Assembly (NCBI RefSeq): GCF_000020585.3
Contig: NC_011138.3
Span: 3,512,140-3,576,139, forward strand
Direction: 5' to 3'
From: Alteromonas mediterranea DE
GTDB lineage: Bacteria > Pseudomonadota > Gammaproteobacteria > Enterobacterales > Alteromonadaceae
Length of the DNA: 64,000 nt
The notes under the pieces are model-generated. The model had not been told where the DNA came from and made no database searches. It saw only the letters and a list, made by a program, of their open reading frames with translations. Below are positions 1 to 9,617 of this stretch, piece after piece. Position numbers and translations under genes: made by a program. Numbering within the stretch: position 1 is the first letter of the stretch; each line of letters opens with the position of its first letter.

Positions 1-144
1 AAAGCCACAAATGTTAATGCGTTGTAATCTTGCTAACTTCCAGTTTAGTTAGTTTCAACAAAGAGTTAGCAAAAACGTATTGGTGTCTGCGTTCCCTAAC
101 TAACACAAGTTTGGGTTAAACGAGCAATTTTGACAGAGAGAATA

Positions 145-1467
145 ATGATGAGAAAACCTACGCGAATTAAAAATACCGGAGGCTTTCAGCAAAACCTGAG
201 TGCAGCTTTACTATCAACCACTCTTTTGGTGTCTGGCACAGCCCAGGCCGACCAAGGCAAGTGGCAAGATGCTTTCGACTTTCAAGCAAGCTACACCGGG
301 GAATCGGCAACTAACGTCGAAGGCGGTGAGCGCAGAGGCAGTGCATACGCAGGGCAGCTTTTTGTAGGAGGGGAGCTCGATCTAAATACCCTGTTCAACT
401 GGGAAGATACAAAAATTCATGTTGCGATGACCAACCGACACGGTAAAAATTTAGCAGAACATTATATTGGTAACAGTACGTCGGTACAGGAAATCTTTGG
501 CGGTCAAAACACCCGCCTCGCTCGGTTCACCATTGCCTCGACCTTTTTGGATGGCGATTTAGAACTGGAAGGCGGCCGTACCGTAGCTAATATTAGTTTC
601 TTAGGATCTGAACTGTGTCAGTATTTTCAGACCAACGCGGCATGCGGAAACCCTACTTTTGTATTTAGAACCAGTAACTTTACTTGGTGGCCTGTGTCTA
701 GCTGGGGTGGTCACGCAAAATATTGGCTATCATCAAACACGTATTTCCACACGGGTATTTATGAAGATAACACAAGCCATCAGGACTTAGGCGACCATGG
801 TTTTGACTGGGCTACGAATGAAGCCACAGGCGTTGTTGTCCCTTTTACGCTAGGCTACCAGACAACGTGGGATAACGATGCGTTACCAAGAAGATATGAA
901 ATTGGCGGCTGGTATGACGGTGCTGACTACACCGACCCAGTTTTTGACGAGCAAGGAAATTATGCCGCCTTATCGGGAAATGACTACGCCGTTCGAAATG
1001 GTCGCTCCGGTGTGTTTGCTCGCTTCGAGCAGACCGTCACTCGCCCCAACCCGTCCACTAAAGAAGGGTTAACCTTATTTGGCGCTGTGCTTACCGGCAC
1101 GTCGGGGGAACTGATTGAAGACTATTATCTTAAAGCGGGTTTAGTAATGCGCGGAACGCTTGCTTCTCGACCTAACGATACTGTTGGATTCGTCTTCACC
1201 CGACAGCAGTACACCGATGAGGCCTTAGAAGACCAACGTATATTGCGAGCGATGAATGGCGGTGTGGGCACCCCACCGAGTAGTCAAACAATGTTGGAGT
1301 TGAGCTACGGTTATCAGTTAAACCAACACGTTCGCATTCAGCCAAATGTACACTATATTATTAACCCCGATCAGTTCGCAGAACGCGACAGAGTTAGCGA
1401 GCTTGATGATGCGATTGTATTGGGCCTAAGGTTTGACGTAAATCTTGCGGGTCTTCTCATACAATAG
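145..1467 (+). CDS. carbohydrate-selective porin, OprB family
   Basis: Outer-membrane beta-barrel porin, probably for passive uptake of sugars or similar small solutes. The N-terminus has a positively charged stretch, a hydrophobic core and a cleavage site ending GTAQA, a good Sec signal peptide. The mature part alternates short amphipathic strands rich in Gly, Tyr, Phe and Trp with acidic loops, and has the central segment with a Cys pair (CQYFQTNAAC) found in OprB-like proteins. About 440 residues, normal for the family. An in-frame TTG lies at 130, but an AGAGAG ribosome site at 135-140 favours the ATG at 145 (or 148). Substrate specificity cannot be read from the sequence. The gene stands alone and is followed by a hairpin at 1492-1516. 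Confidence 0.85.
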   Translation: MMRKPTRIKNTGGFQQNLSAALLSTTLLVSGTAQADQGKWQDAFDFQASYTGESATNVEGGERRGSAYAGQLFVGGELDLNTLFNWEDTKIHVAMTNRHGKNLAEHYIGNSTSVQEIFGGQNTRLARFTIASTFLDGDLELEGGRTVANISFLGSELCQYFQTNAACGNPTFVFRTSNFTWWPVSSWGGHAKYWLSSNTYFHTGIYEDNTSHQDLGDHGFDWATNEATGVVVPFTLGYQTTWDNDALPRRYEIGGWYDGADYTDPVFDEQGNYAALSGNDYAVRNGRSGVFARFEQTVTRPNPSTKEGLTLFGAVLTGTSGELIEDYYLKAGLVMRGTLASRPNDTVGFVFTRQQYTDEALEDQRILRAMNGGVGTPPSSQTMLELSYGYQLNQHVRIQPNVHYIINPDQFAERDRVSELDDAIVLGLRFDVNLAGLLIQ

Positions 1468-1491
1468 TCTGTACTATTTCCCGTCAATAAA

Positions 1492-1516
1492 ATAAGAGCG
1501 CATTAAGCGCTCTTAT
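1492..1516. terminator. perfect 10-bp hairpin after the porin gene
   Basis: ATAAGAGCGC (1492-1501) pairs with GCGCTCTTAT (1507-1516) around a 5-nt loop. There is no T-run after it, so termination is likely but not certain. Confidence 0.5.
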
Positions 1517-1737
1517 CAATGTAATCACCGTCATTATTATAAAGTACGGTTTAAGCAATCCAACCGCGTACAAATTGTGTATTCACTACTACTGCACATC
1601 GCTTAATGGTTACATCGTGGTGTTGTTTTGGTCAGCTGTCCATTTTTGCATACCGAAATAAGGGCCCACATGGTCATTGGTCTTATCACCAGATGAATCT
1701 TTGCGACAACGTATTACACATAAAATAAGGATAGTGA

Positions 1738-2859
1738 ATGACAGATTCAGTACTTTTTAGCTCGTTTGATTGGGCCAGCAACACATTGCAAAACCGCATG
1801 GTATTAGCGCCAATGACGCGAGGGCGTGCGGGTGAAGACCGCATACCGAATAAAATCATGGGCGATCACTACGTTCAACGTGCCGATGCAGGTCTTATCA
1901 TCACAGAGGCAACCGCCATTTCAGAAGAAGGCATTGGCTGGGTTGATACCCCTGGAATTTATACCGACGACATGGTTGAAGGTTGGCGTTCTATTGTAAA
2001 TCGCGTTCACGAGGCGGGTGGCAAAATTGTTCTTCAACTGTGGCACACTGGCAGGGCCTCTCACAGCGATTTTCACAACGGAGATTTGCCCTTGTCGGCC
2101 TCGGCCATAAAAATCGAAGGTGACGAGATACACACGCCCAAAGGCAAGAAGCCTTACGAAGTGCCAAAAGCGATGACGTTAGACGATATTAAACGCACCG
2201 TGGAAGACTACAAAAAAGCAGCCATTAACGCCAAAACCGCAGGGTTCGATGGCGTAGAGGTTCACGCTGCGAATGGCTATCTTATCAATCAATTTTTAGA
2301 TAGCCGTAGCAATCAACGAGAAGACAGCTATGGCGGTAATCTAGAAAATCGCTACCGCTTTTTAGCTGAGGTAATGGACGCCGTGTTAGGCGTGTGGCCA
2401 GAGGAAAACGTAGGGGTCAGATTATCGCCAAATGGCGCCTTTAATGATATGGGCGCAGATGATTTCCGCGAGACCTTTACCTATGTCGCACAACAGTTAA
2501 ATAAGTTGAAAGTGGGCTATCTTCACGTTATGGACGGCTTAGCATTTGGCTTTCATGAGCGCGGTGAAGCCATGACGTTAGCCGAGTTCAGAGCGCTGTA
2601 CGATGGCATGTTAATGGGTAACTGTGGCTACACGAAAGAAGACGCTGAGAAGCGACTGGCTGACGGCGATGCGGACATGATTGCCTTTGGTAGACCTTGG
2701 ATCACCAACCCGGATTTGCCTACCCGTTTCAAGCATGACTACCCTCTTGCCTCATTTGACGACCCGTCGACGTGGTATGGTGGTGGCGAGGAAGGCTACA
2801 ACGACTACGAGACTTACCAAGAGAAGAGTGGAAAAGAAGCAATGACATCGTTGACCTAA
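1738..2859 (+). CDS. alkene reductase, Old Yellow Enzyme family (NemA-like)
   Basis: FMN-dependent NAD(P)H:flavin oxidoreductase that reduces activated C=C bonds and often nitro compounds or other electrophiles. The 373 residues form one TIM barrel of normal length for the family. Visible marks are the N-terminal phosphate/flavin motif LAPMTRGRA, the LWHTGRASH segment, the substrate-binding pair in VEVHAANGYL (HxxN), the DSYGGNLENRYRF motif and the C-terminal flavin phosphate loop AFGRPWITNPDL. The start ATG is preceded by AAGGATAG at a good distance. It stands alone between two hairpins. The closest named relatives would be NemA/XenB-type reductases, but the exact substrate cannot be assigned. 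Confidence 0.92.
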   Translation: MTDSVLFSSFDWASNTLQNRMVLAPMTRGRAGEDRIPNKIMGDHYVQRADAGLIITEATAISEEGIGWVDTPGIYTDDMVEGWRSIVNRVHEAGGKIVLQLWHTGRASHSDFHNGDLPLSASAIKIEGDEIHTPKGKKPYEVPKAMTLDDIKRTVEDYKKAAINAKTAGFDGVEVHAANGYLINQFLDSRSNQREDSYGGNLENRYRFLAEVMDAVLGVWPEENVGVRLSPNGAFNDMGADDFRETFTYVAQQLNKLKVGYLHVMDGLAFGFHERGEAMTLAEFRALYDGMLMGNCGYTKEDAEKRLADGDADMIAFGRPWITNPDLPTRFKHDYPLASFDDPSTWYGGGEEGYNDYETYQEKSGKEAMTSLT

Positions 2860-2883
2860 CCAAAGGGCAGCGAGCGTTAATGT

Positions 2884-2911
2884 AAAAGGCAGAGCAACGC
2901 CTCTGCCTTTT
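2884..2911 (+). terminator. rho-independent terminator
   Basis: AAAAGGCAGAG (2884-2894) pairs with CTCTGCCTTTT (2901-2911), loop 6 nt, with the U-run inside the 3' arm. It sits between the convergent reductase and SRPBCC genes and can serve both strands. Confidence 0.8.
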
Positions 2912-2962
2912 AAACACGCTATTTATTACTTGAAAGCGCGCATACCTAATAGCACATAGGTT

Positions 2963-3409
2963 TTAGCTGAACGTTTTTTTCTTTTTCGATAGCACAGCCA
3001 ATTTTTCTAAGCACGACATCCACGCAAAGTGGTGCTGATCGCATTCTTTTTTATTCATAAACCCCTGCTGCAAAAGCACTAAGCGCACTTGATTTTCTTC
3101 CGTTTCTTCAAAGTGAACGTCCACGGATGTCATAACAGACTCTTCCATGTTATCTTCCCATGCCCAAGAAAAAGACAGCTGCTCGTTAGCTAAAATAAGC
3201 ACGTATTCACCGGTCAACGACATTTCTATGCCACTCGGGTACATCATTTTGATGCGGTAGCGCCCACCACTTTTAAAGTCGATCATGACTTGAGTCACCA
3301 TGCAATCGCCAGGCGCAAACCACTGAGAAAGGTATTCAGGCTCATGAAACGCCGCAAAAACAAAGGGCAATGATGCATCTAGGGTCACATCAATTTTAAA
3401 CTCGTGCAT
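2963..3409 (-). CDS. SRPBCC / AHSA1-domain protein
   Basis: Small START-like ligand-binding fold of the Activator-of-Hsp90-ATPase homologue 1 type. The order of elements fits: N-terminal strand with DASLPFVFAAF, the helix with EYLSQWFAPGD, the GGRYRIKM strand, then the LTGEYV and LSFSWAW strands and a long C-terminal helix. At 148 residues it is a normal single-domain member. ATG at 3409 has an AAGGCGG site just upstream. These proteins bind hydrophobic ligands or act in stress responses; no substrate or partner can be inferred. It converges on the alkene reductase and shares its terminator region. Confidence 0.8.
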   Translation of the reverse strand: MHEFKIDVTLDASLPFVFAAFHEPEYLSQWFAPGDCMVTQVMIDFKSGGRYRIKMMYPSGIEMSLTGEYVLILANEQLSFSWAWEDNMEESVMTSVDVHFEETEENQVRLVLLQQGFMNKKECDQHHFAWMSCLEKLAVLSKKKKTFS

Positions 3410-3508
3410 AACGCCGCCTTAGTTACGTTTAACTGTTAAGGGTATTTTATTTATTACTGTACACCAAAGGCCTAAAAGCGCTAAGCCCTATGTCGCTTTG
3501 ATGCAGAT

Positions 3509-3545
3509 AAAAAAATCCCGAGCCCGCGTAAGGAAAGGCCCGGGA
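3509..3545 (-). terminator. rho-independent terminator of the PLP enzyme gene
   Basis: Read on the minus strand, TCCCGGGCC pairs with GGCTCGGGA (one G-U pair) and is followed by seven T residues (plus-strand A-run 3509-3515). Confidence 0.85.
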
Positions 3546-3609
3546 GAAGGAGAACATCCTCATAACGGTATCGACAGCTTACAGCATTTTCTTAAGCTTA
3601 AACGTACAC

Positions 3610-5427
3610 TTATGCACCTTTCATGAGCGAATCCATACTGGCTTTGCTGCTAAAGTGCTGTGAACATACTCTTTCGCTTACCGAGACGTACAATGCGTCA
3701 ATATCAGCGTTCGCCATAAACTTCTCACAAAAGCCTGGCGCATGCGGTTCAATAAAATGCTTTGCGGCTAGCATAAAATGGGCAATTAACTGTTTTACAT
3801 TGTCAGTCCCCATGGCGATACGCATTGTTGTAAGCTCTATGCCTGCCTTTTTCTGTTCATCGCTACTTAGCTCAGAGTGAGACGTAAGTGCAGGACATAA
3901 GACTATCGTATTGTTTTGACCTATGCTTACCTGATGGCTAAATGCCGGCTCTAACGCATCGAAGAAACGCACGAATACATCGCGAGGCAAGTTTGCGGGA
4001 GCCATATCTACGGTGAACAGCGTACAAGGCCAGCCATGCGTATGCTGTTTTTCACGAAGCCCCGCGTTTTCATGCTCTGGCATTGCGTGGCAGTTCACCC
4101 TAATTTGATTATGCGCGTTAAGGAAAGAGGTAAAAACCTGAGTATTAATGACTTTGGTCATCATGCGCTGTTCAAGGGTTTTCATGCCATTTAGCACATC
4201 AAATGCTTTTTCAGAATCAAGAAACGCGCCTTTAATGTAGTACACATCCCAAAACATGGTCTCAGACCAGTCTACCCCATTGACTGAACTTCCTTTAGGC
4301 TGAAACATACGATGCCCCTCGCCTATTACAACCCCCGCCGTTGTTGCCCCGCTACCACACAAGTCCTTGGTGTAGCTGTGAATAACATAGTCAGGCCGTG
4401 CAGCTTTATTTTTGTGTTGCAGCGGCTGGTGAAGCACGGGCGTTGCCAGCGTGGAATCTAACATGACTAATGCATTTTGCGCATGGGCTAGCTCACAGAT
4501 TCCTGGCACATCCAAAACGTAACCATGGGGGTTACAAGGCGACTCTAAATAAACATGCATGTTAGCGCCATTATCTAGGCGATCAGCATACTCCGCTTTG
4601 GTTTGCTGCATAAATTTCGCAAAGCTTTGCGTGTCGTAACCGTCAAACCATGCTATTTGAATATCCATTCTGTTTTGTCGAGCGAAATAATCGTGAAGCA
4701 GTTGATACACGCCGCCGTAAACGTTTCGAGAAACAATGAGTACATCGCCATGGCTCAATACATTAGACAAGCAGGCGTCTATTGCAGCCATACCCGAATT
4801 AAAGTTCCACGCCAAATAGTCAGCAGCATAAGGGCCAGCTTCCATATCAACAATCGCATTAGCGAGCGAGATGTTAGTAGGATTTAATAAACGCGAGTAA
4901 ATTTGATGGGTAAACTCTTTACCGTGAAACGCATCGTCTACCCATTCAGTACAGGCATACACATAGGTTGCGGTTCTAACTACCACAGGTGTTGCCGAAA
5001 ACAGCGCAGTCACGTTATCAAATAAAGGATAGTGCCCCTGAGAGCCACTTCCGCTTGATAAACTTTGGTAAGTTGCGCGAAATGGGTTTTGTAACGTATC
5101 CAAAATTTTAGCGATTTGAAAAGATAGAAACTTTTTAGCATTGAAATATGCCACTCGGTCTTCTTTATCGAGCCCTTGCAGCGTATTGCTGGTAATGTCC
5201 CACAGCTGCATCACGCTCGCATGGGCGCCGTATAAATGATGGGCCGTATTCGCAAGGGCTTTGCCATACTCGCTTGAGGCATCAATGCCAAAATGAGAAA
5301 GCTGTTCTTCCACCAAACCTTCGGTGGTTTCAGCTTTAGTCGTGTTACGCTTAGGCGAAAGCACTTTAGCATTTTTTACATCAACATCGGTTGATACGGA
5401 GTTTTGATAGTTATTTTCTGACTGCAT
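3610..5427 (-). CDS. PLP-dependent enzyme, Cys/Met metabolism family, with long N-terminal extension
   Basis: Fold-type I pyridoxal-phosphate enzyme related to cystathionine gamma-synthase and gamma-lyase. The core shows the YSRLLNPTN phosphate-contact motif, a cofactor-binding Asp in VMLDSTLATP, and the Schiff-base lysine in HSYTKDLCGSG. The family is usually near 400 residues; this product has about 605, with roughly 130 extra residues at the N-terminus (polar, then helical) and a longer C-terminal part. A GTG at 5478 would add 17 residues, but the ATG at 5427 has a purine-rich upstream segment and a more natural N-terminus. Its reaction (C-S lyase, sulfhydrylase or gamma-elimination) cannot be chosen from sequence alone. 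Single gene, own terminator. Confidence 0.8.
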   Translation of the reverse strand: MQSENNYQNSVSTDVDVKNAKVLSPKRNTTKAETTEGLVEEQLSHFGIDASSEYGKALANTAHHLYGAHASVMQLWDITSNTLQGLDKEDRVAYFNAKKFLSFQIAKILDTLQNPFRATYQSLSSGSGSQGHYPLFDNVTALFSATPVVVRTATYVYACTEWVDDAFHGKEFTHQIYSRLLNPTNISLANAIVDMEAGPYAADYLAWNFNSGMAAIDACLSNVLSHGDVLIVSRNVYGGVYQLLHDYFARQNRMDIQIAWFDGYDTQSFAKFMQQTKAEYADRLDNGANMHVYLESPCNPHGYVLDVPGICELAHAQNALVMLDSTLATPVLHQPLQHKNKAARPDYVIHSYTKDLCGSGATTAGVVIGEGHRMFQPKGSSVNGVDWSETMFWDVYYIKGAFLDSEKAFDVLNGMKTLEQRMMTKVINTQVFTSFLNAHNQIRVNCHAMPEHENAGLREKQHTHGWPCTLFTVDMAPANLPRDVFVRFFDALEPAFSHQVSIGQNNTIVLCPALTSHSELSSDEQKKAGIELTTMRIAMGTDNVKQLIAHFMLAAKHFIEPHAPGFCEKFMANADIDALYVSVSERVCSQHFSSKASMDSLMKGA

Positions 5428-5583
5428 GGCGATTCCATTGCGAATTGACTTCAGATACGCGTTAGCGCGCACCAACACTATTTACAAAAATGTAAAACTT
5501 AAATCACATTTTTAGAACAACTAGTGCGACGATTTTACGTCCATGCATAGGAAAGAAAAGTTTACTTTGGGAAGGATAAGCGA

Positions 5584-6576
5584 ATGACAGTAAGGGGTTC
5601 AAAGATGATTAAGCTGACAATTTTAAGCGATGAGGCTCATGAGATTGCTAAAGCACTTCGCGACAAACTGGCTAATAATCAGACGTTCAGACGAGGGGAT
5701 GGCCAGCCACTTATCGAGCTTGAATGCGTTACCCATCGCCCTGACGCGGTCGATGCAGAAAATGTGACCGTATTACTCGCCGACCCCGACCTTACCGCTT
5801 CTATCATTGATAAGTGTTCAACATTGGTCTGGTGCCAGTCAACCTGGGCGGGTAACGCCCCGCTTCTCAACGCCACTAAAACAGACTACAACCTAACTGG
5901 GCTAAAAGGTATTTTTGGCAAACTTATGCGTGAATACGTTTTTGCCTATTTACTTCAGCATGCCAGAAACACAAAGGCTTTTGAGCAAAACCAGCGCGCC
6001 GGTGTGCCGAAATGGGAAGCGTCGCAACGCATTCCCCTACATGGCCAAACACTAGGCGTTGCGGGGTTAGGCAGTATAGGCCAAGCACTTATTCCTGTCG
6101 CCCACGCTTTGGGTATGAAGGTTGTAGGCTTAACGAGAAGTGGCGACAATATAAAAGGGGTAGAAAAGGTGTACACACCAGACACTATCACAGCGTTTGC
6201 AAATGCATGCGATCACGTAGTGAATTTAATGCCAGATACACCTAGCACCCATAATTTACTGTCTAATGACTTTTTTAGCGCACTGAAAAGCCATAGTGTT
6301 TTCATTAACGCAGGACGGGGCAGCGCAGTTGATGATGAGGCGCTGCTTAATGCGCTTAATAGCGGCGCCTTTGCCCATGCTGTGCTCGATGTATTTCGCG
6401 AAGAGCCGTTAGATACAACACACCCCTTCTGGCACCACCCTAACATCACCATTACCGCCCATACCGCCGCTGAGTCTCAGCCAAGTGACGTGGCAGACGT
6501 GTTTCTAGACAATGCCAAGCGCTACCTTGAAGGCCAACCACTTAAATACCAATTTGACTTTTCCCGTGGGTACTAG
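5584..6576 (+). CDS. D-2-hydroxyacid dehydrogenase
   Basis: NAD(P)-dependent reductase/dehydrogenase of D-2-hydroxyacids, probably acting on glyoxylate, hydroxypyruvate or a related 2-ketoacid. The Rossmann dinucleotide loop GLGSIG is near residue 160. The catalytic residues are visible: Arg in NAGRGSAVDD, Glu in REEPLD, and His in TITAHTAAES. Length (330) is typical. Start ATG at 5584 is supported by GAAGGA at 5571-5576; a second ATG at 5605 is possible. It lies divergent from the PLP enzyme across a gap of about 150 bp and converges on the glutathione transferase gene 8 bp away. Confidence 0.9.
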   Translation: MTVRGSKMIKLTILSDEAHEIAKALRDKLANNQTFRRGDGQPLIELECVTHRPDAVDAENVTVLLADPDLTASIIDKCSTLVWCQSTWAGNAPLLNATKTDYNLTGLKGIFGKLMREYVFAYLLQHARNTKAFEQNQRAGVPKWEASQRIPLHGQTLGVAGLGSIGQALIPVAHALGMKVVGLTRSGDNIKGVEKVYTPDTITAFANACDHVVNLMPDTPSTHNLLSNDFFSALKSHSVFINAGRGSAVDDEALLNALNSGAFAHAVLDVFREEPLDTTHPFWHHPNITITAHTAAESQPSDVADVFLDNAKRYLEGQPLKYQFDFSRGY

Positions 6577-6584
6577 AGGAAAAC

Positions 6585-7157
6585 CTAGCTTCGAGGGTCT
6601 GTGGCGGTAACTTCAATACGGTTGTGATGCTGTTCATGAAACTCCAGCAGTTGAGGGTAATCCTTCATGTCGTGTAGTTCTCTAAAGAGCACCCAATCAA
6701 TCATGGTGTACAAGCAAATCTCTGGGTATGTCCAGCCGCTGAAGCCACCTGCATCCAGTTGTTCGGATAATGCGCTAAGCACTGCTTCAATGCGCTCGTT
6801 TTGAAGTCTGAAGTACATCTTATCTTGGCTAATGTCGAAATCAGAACGCTTGAGTAACATCAGCTGTACAAATGAATCGTTAGCCGCATCGATTAAGGTC
6901 AACTGGTTCTCTTCTTCCCAACTCAAGCCTTCGTGATCCAGCTTGTCAGCGAGGTAGTTATAAATAATACGGGAGTCAAAAATCATTTGGCCGTCATCTT
7001 CGAGGCACGGAACTTTAAGCGTTGGGTTACGAGAGACGAGTAGTTCGCGATCTTCACCTGAGAATATTTGAAGGTTTAAAAACGCATGCTCCGTAGACGC
7101 CAACACAATACGAATACGGCGAACATAAGGAGAGGTGGTAGAGCCATACAGTTTCAT
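6585..7157 (-). CDS. glutathione S-transferase family protein
   Basis: Thioredoxin-fold N-terminal domain (residues 1-75) opening MKLYGSTTSPYVRRIRI, with the cis-Pro context LKVPCLEDD and the glutathione gamma-Glu contact IFDSRIIYNYL, followed by a helical C-terminal domain. The active-site Ser/Cys region reads TTSPYV, so a Ser-type enzyme is likely. Length 190 is a little short for the family. ATG at 7157 has AGGACAG upstream. Substrate unknown; such proteins are usually detoxification or redox enzymes in the cytosol. Confidence 0.82.
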   Translation of the reverse strand: MKLYGSTTSPYVRRIRIVLASTEHAFLNLQIFSGEDRELLVSRNPTLKVPCLEDDGQMIFDSRIIYNYLADKLDHEGLSWEEENQLTLIDAANDSFVQLMLLKRSDFDISQDKMYFRLQNERIEAVLSALSEQLDAGGFSGWTYPEICLYTMIDWVLFRELHDMKDYPQLLEFHEQHHNRIEVTATDPRS

Positions 7158-7305
7158 AAACGCTGTCCTAAACAGTTATCGTCGATGAATCAAGTGTAGC
7201 CACGAAAAGTAAACAAAGGAAAGACGAAAAGTGCGACAACCGATAGGCATACAGAATGTTGCGATGTATACCTATCTAAGTCTTCGCGAGTACAACTCAA
7301 TAGCG

Positions 7306-7650
7306 CTAAACGCTGAAGCTTGCGCCACAGCCACAGGTTGTAGTGGCATTTGGGTTCTGTACTAGGAATCGAGAACCTTCCAGCCCATCCACATAATCCA
7401 CTACACCACCTACAAGATATTGTAAGCTCATAGGGTCAACCACCAAGGTCACGCTGTCTTTTTCAATGGTCATATCGCCTTCATTTACTTTCTCATCGAA
7501 CGTGAAGCCGTATTGAAAGCCCGAACAACCACCACCTGTTACGTATACACGTAATTTCAAATCAGGATTTTCTTCTTCTGAAACAAGGGTTTTCACTTTC
7601 GCTGCGGCAGCGTCGGAAAACTCTATTGGCAACGCCGTTTCTACAGACAT
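7306..7650 (-). CDS. erpA: iron-sulfur cluster insertion protein ErpA
   Basis: A-type Fe-S carrier that delivers clusters to apoproteins such as IspG. Counted from the ATG at 7650 the protein has 114 residues and the three cluster-binding cysteines fall at 42, 106 and 108, the positions known from E. coli ErpA. The family segments [20 protein letters not shown] and [12 protein letters not shown] are present. A GTG at 7656 would add two residues, but the GAGGTGGG site sits correctly for the ATG. Monocistronic; the gene to its right, on the same strand, starts at 8587. Confidence 0.97.
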
Positions 7651-7807
7651 ACCCACCTCTACATTAACCTAGTGCGATTGCACTTTGTGCTTGGCCGCAA
7701 TTATCTAATACTTGCGGATAGTTAGCAATTATTGGGGCGAAACTTAACGATTCAACCGTATGCTACCCCATCTCTCATGGTTAAAGGGTAAAACGGAAAG
7801 TATCTGT

Positions 7808-8587
7808 TTAAAACCGCCAAACTGCTAACGCTTGTACGGTGTTGTCCTTTTCTTGCGTACCCAGCTTGTTGTTCCAGTACTGATATTCAATACCAAGAAA
7901 CAACCTGTCTTTAACGTCAAAAAACGCATTTCCTGCATCCCAGCGTACTTGTGCTTGTGCCAATACCCACGATTCGACAGTGACGCCCGGTATTTCAGAA
8001 GAACGCTCATCGATATACTCAACGTGGCCTTCGATGTAGAAGTGTTGAGATTTAATCGCTAATGGATATCGCCAAGCAAGATCTAGCATCCAGCTGTCAC
8101 CTTCTTTTGGTGCGCCGCCTGCGCTAATGCCTTCGCTGTCGTCTATGTACCCAGCAATCAGAAGGTTTAAAAATTGGAAGCCGTCTACATCTAAATGTAG
8201 CTGAACACCTGGTAAATACTTAAGTACATCTGACTCGGGAGCCATATTCACGCCCATAACAACACTAATATCTTTCAATACCCCGCCGTAGGTACTGTCA
8301 AAAAGAGCGTGGGTACTCAGGCTTGGATACCACTCAGCGTAGAGAGAGTCGTCGTCCTCGGTACTGGCATAGTCTACGAAGAAAAAATGTTGGCCGTACT
8401 CCCAACCACTGGCATGCTGAAACGTGACTATCGTTGTATCTGATGTGGTGCCCGACACGTCGGCGAAAGGCTGGTTTAACTTGCCTTGCTGAATATGAAG
8501 TTCATTTTCGCTCCAAAGCGATGCAAAAGAAGGAGAGGAGAAGAGCATAAGGAATAAAAGAAAGAACGTGTAAACATTGAACTGCAT
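7808..8587 (-). CDS. Tsx/OmpK-like outer membrane channel
   Basis: Nucleoside-specific channel (Tsx) family outer-membrane barrel. It opens with a clear signal peptide (hydrophobic MQFNVYTFFLLFLMLFSS, cleavage after FAS), then LWSENELHIQQGK, typical of this group. The mature protein is a run of short amphipathic strands and ends in the aromatic sorting residue (AVWRF). At 259 residues it matches the 12-strand Tsx/OmpK size. AGGA upstream of the ATG at 8587 supports the start. Tsx passes nucleosides and OmpK of Vibrio is a phage receptor; the ligand here is not known. Confidence 0.82.
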   Translation of the reverse strand: MQFNVYTFFLLFLMLFSSPSFASLWSENELHIQQGKLNQPFADVSGTTSDTTIVTFQHASGWEYGQHFFFVDYASTEDDDSLYAEWYPSLSTHALFDSTYGGVLKDISVVMGVNMAPESDVLKYLPGVQLHLDVDGFQFLNLLIAGYIDDSEGISAGGAPKEGDSWMLDLAWRYPLAIKSQHFYIEGHVEYIDERSSEIPGVTVESWVLAQAQVRWDAGNAFFDVKDRLFLGIEYQYWNNKLGTQEKDNTVQALAVWRF

Positions 8588-8717
8588 GTTCTAATCCTGA
8601 TAGCTTAAATTGACAGGTAAGTGTAGACGTTCTTTTTATTTCTGCACGGCTGGTCGCGAAAAATTAATAAAAACACTTATAGAATGAAATTACTCATTGA
8701 ATAGTAAGAGATTTATT

Positions 8718-9557
8718 ATGATAGATGGCGCTAAAAAACCAACCACCCCAAGTCTTTTTGACGATTTTGGAAGTTCTCGTTTTAAAAGTAAGGATGAATA
8801 CAAAAACGCACTTGTAAGCTATCAGGAAGCGTTATTCCACGTGCAGCAGTCCTATTATCATCAAAAGAAACGAGCGCTTATTGTCTTTGAGGGGTGGGAT
8901 GCCTCGGGTAAAGGTGGTGCCATAAGGCGGCTAACAGAAAAACTAGATCCTAGAGGTGTTTCTGTTTTCCCAGTGGCTAAGCCTGCCCAATCAGATCAGG
9001 AAAAACACTTTTTATATCGTTTTTGGAAACACATCCCGCCCCCTGGTTCACTTCATATATTTGACCGCTCCCATTATGGTCGAGTGCTTGTGGAACGAGT
9101 GAACAGCCTTATTGAACGCCCTATTTGGCAGCGCAGCTACCGCGAAATTAACGAATTTGAGCAAACGCTGAGTGATAACGGCGTACGCATTGTAAAACTG
9201 TTTATGCATATATCATCTAAAGAACAAAGGGAACGTTTTGAAGAGAGGTTACATAACCCATTCAAACGCTGGAAGTTAACTGAAGAGGACTTACACAATC
9301 GTCGAATGCGAAACGAATATATTGCCGCCGCAAATGAAATGTTTAAACGCACCCACACGTCTTATGCGCCTTGGCATATTATTAATGGGGAATACAAATG
9401 GCAGGCGCGTATAGACGTACTTGAAACTATCGTCAACGCGCTAAGCGAAGGTGTTGAGGTTGCGCCTCCGCCTCTTGATGAAAACCTTATTGCCCAGGCT
9501 TCAAAGCAGCTTGATGTCGACGAAGCACTCATTGCGCAAGCTAGGCGTAGTGATTAG
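8718..9557 (+). CDS. polyphosphate kinase 2 family protein
   Basis: PPK2-type kinase that transfers phosphate between polyphosphate and a nucleotide, in the cytosol. P-loop (Walker A) GWDASGKGG is near residues 60-68, the lid helix follows, and the Walker B-like FDRSHYGRVLVERV lies near 108-124. The long C-terminal helical part with EMFKRTHTSYAPWHII is also standard. An upstream in-frame TTG at 8697 exists, but TAAGAG before the ATG at 8718 fits better and gives 279 residues. Whether it prefers AMP, ADP or GDP cannot be told from the sequence. Confidence 0.93.
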   Translation: MIDGAKKPTTPSLFDDFGSSRFKSKDEYKNALVSYQEALFHVQQSYYHQKKRALIVFEGWDASGKGGAIRRLTEKLDPRGVSVFPVAKPAQSDQEKHFLYRFWKHIPPPGSLHIFDRSHYGRVLVERVNSLIERPIWQRSYREINEFEQTLSDNGVRIVKLFMHISSKEQRERFEERLHNPFKRWKLTEEDLHNRRMRNEYIAAANEMFKRTHTSYAPWHIINGEYKWQARIDVLETIVNALSEGVEVAPPPLDENLIAQASKQLDVDEALIAQARRSD

Positions 9558-9617
9558 TTTTTACTCACTTTCACCGCCTAGCTTGCCAAGCAATTGATTC
9601 GTGACTTTGTAATACCT

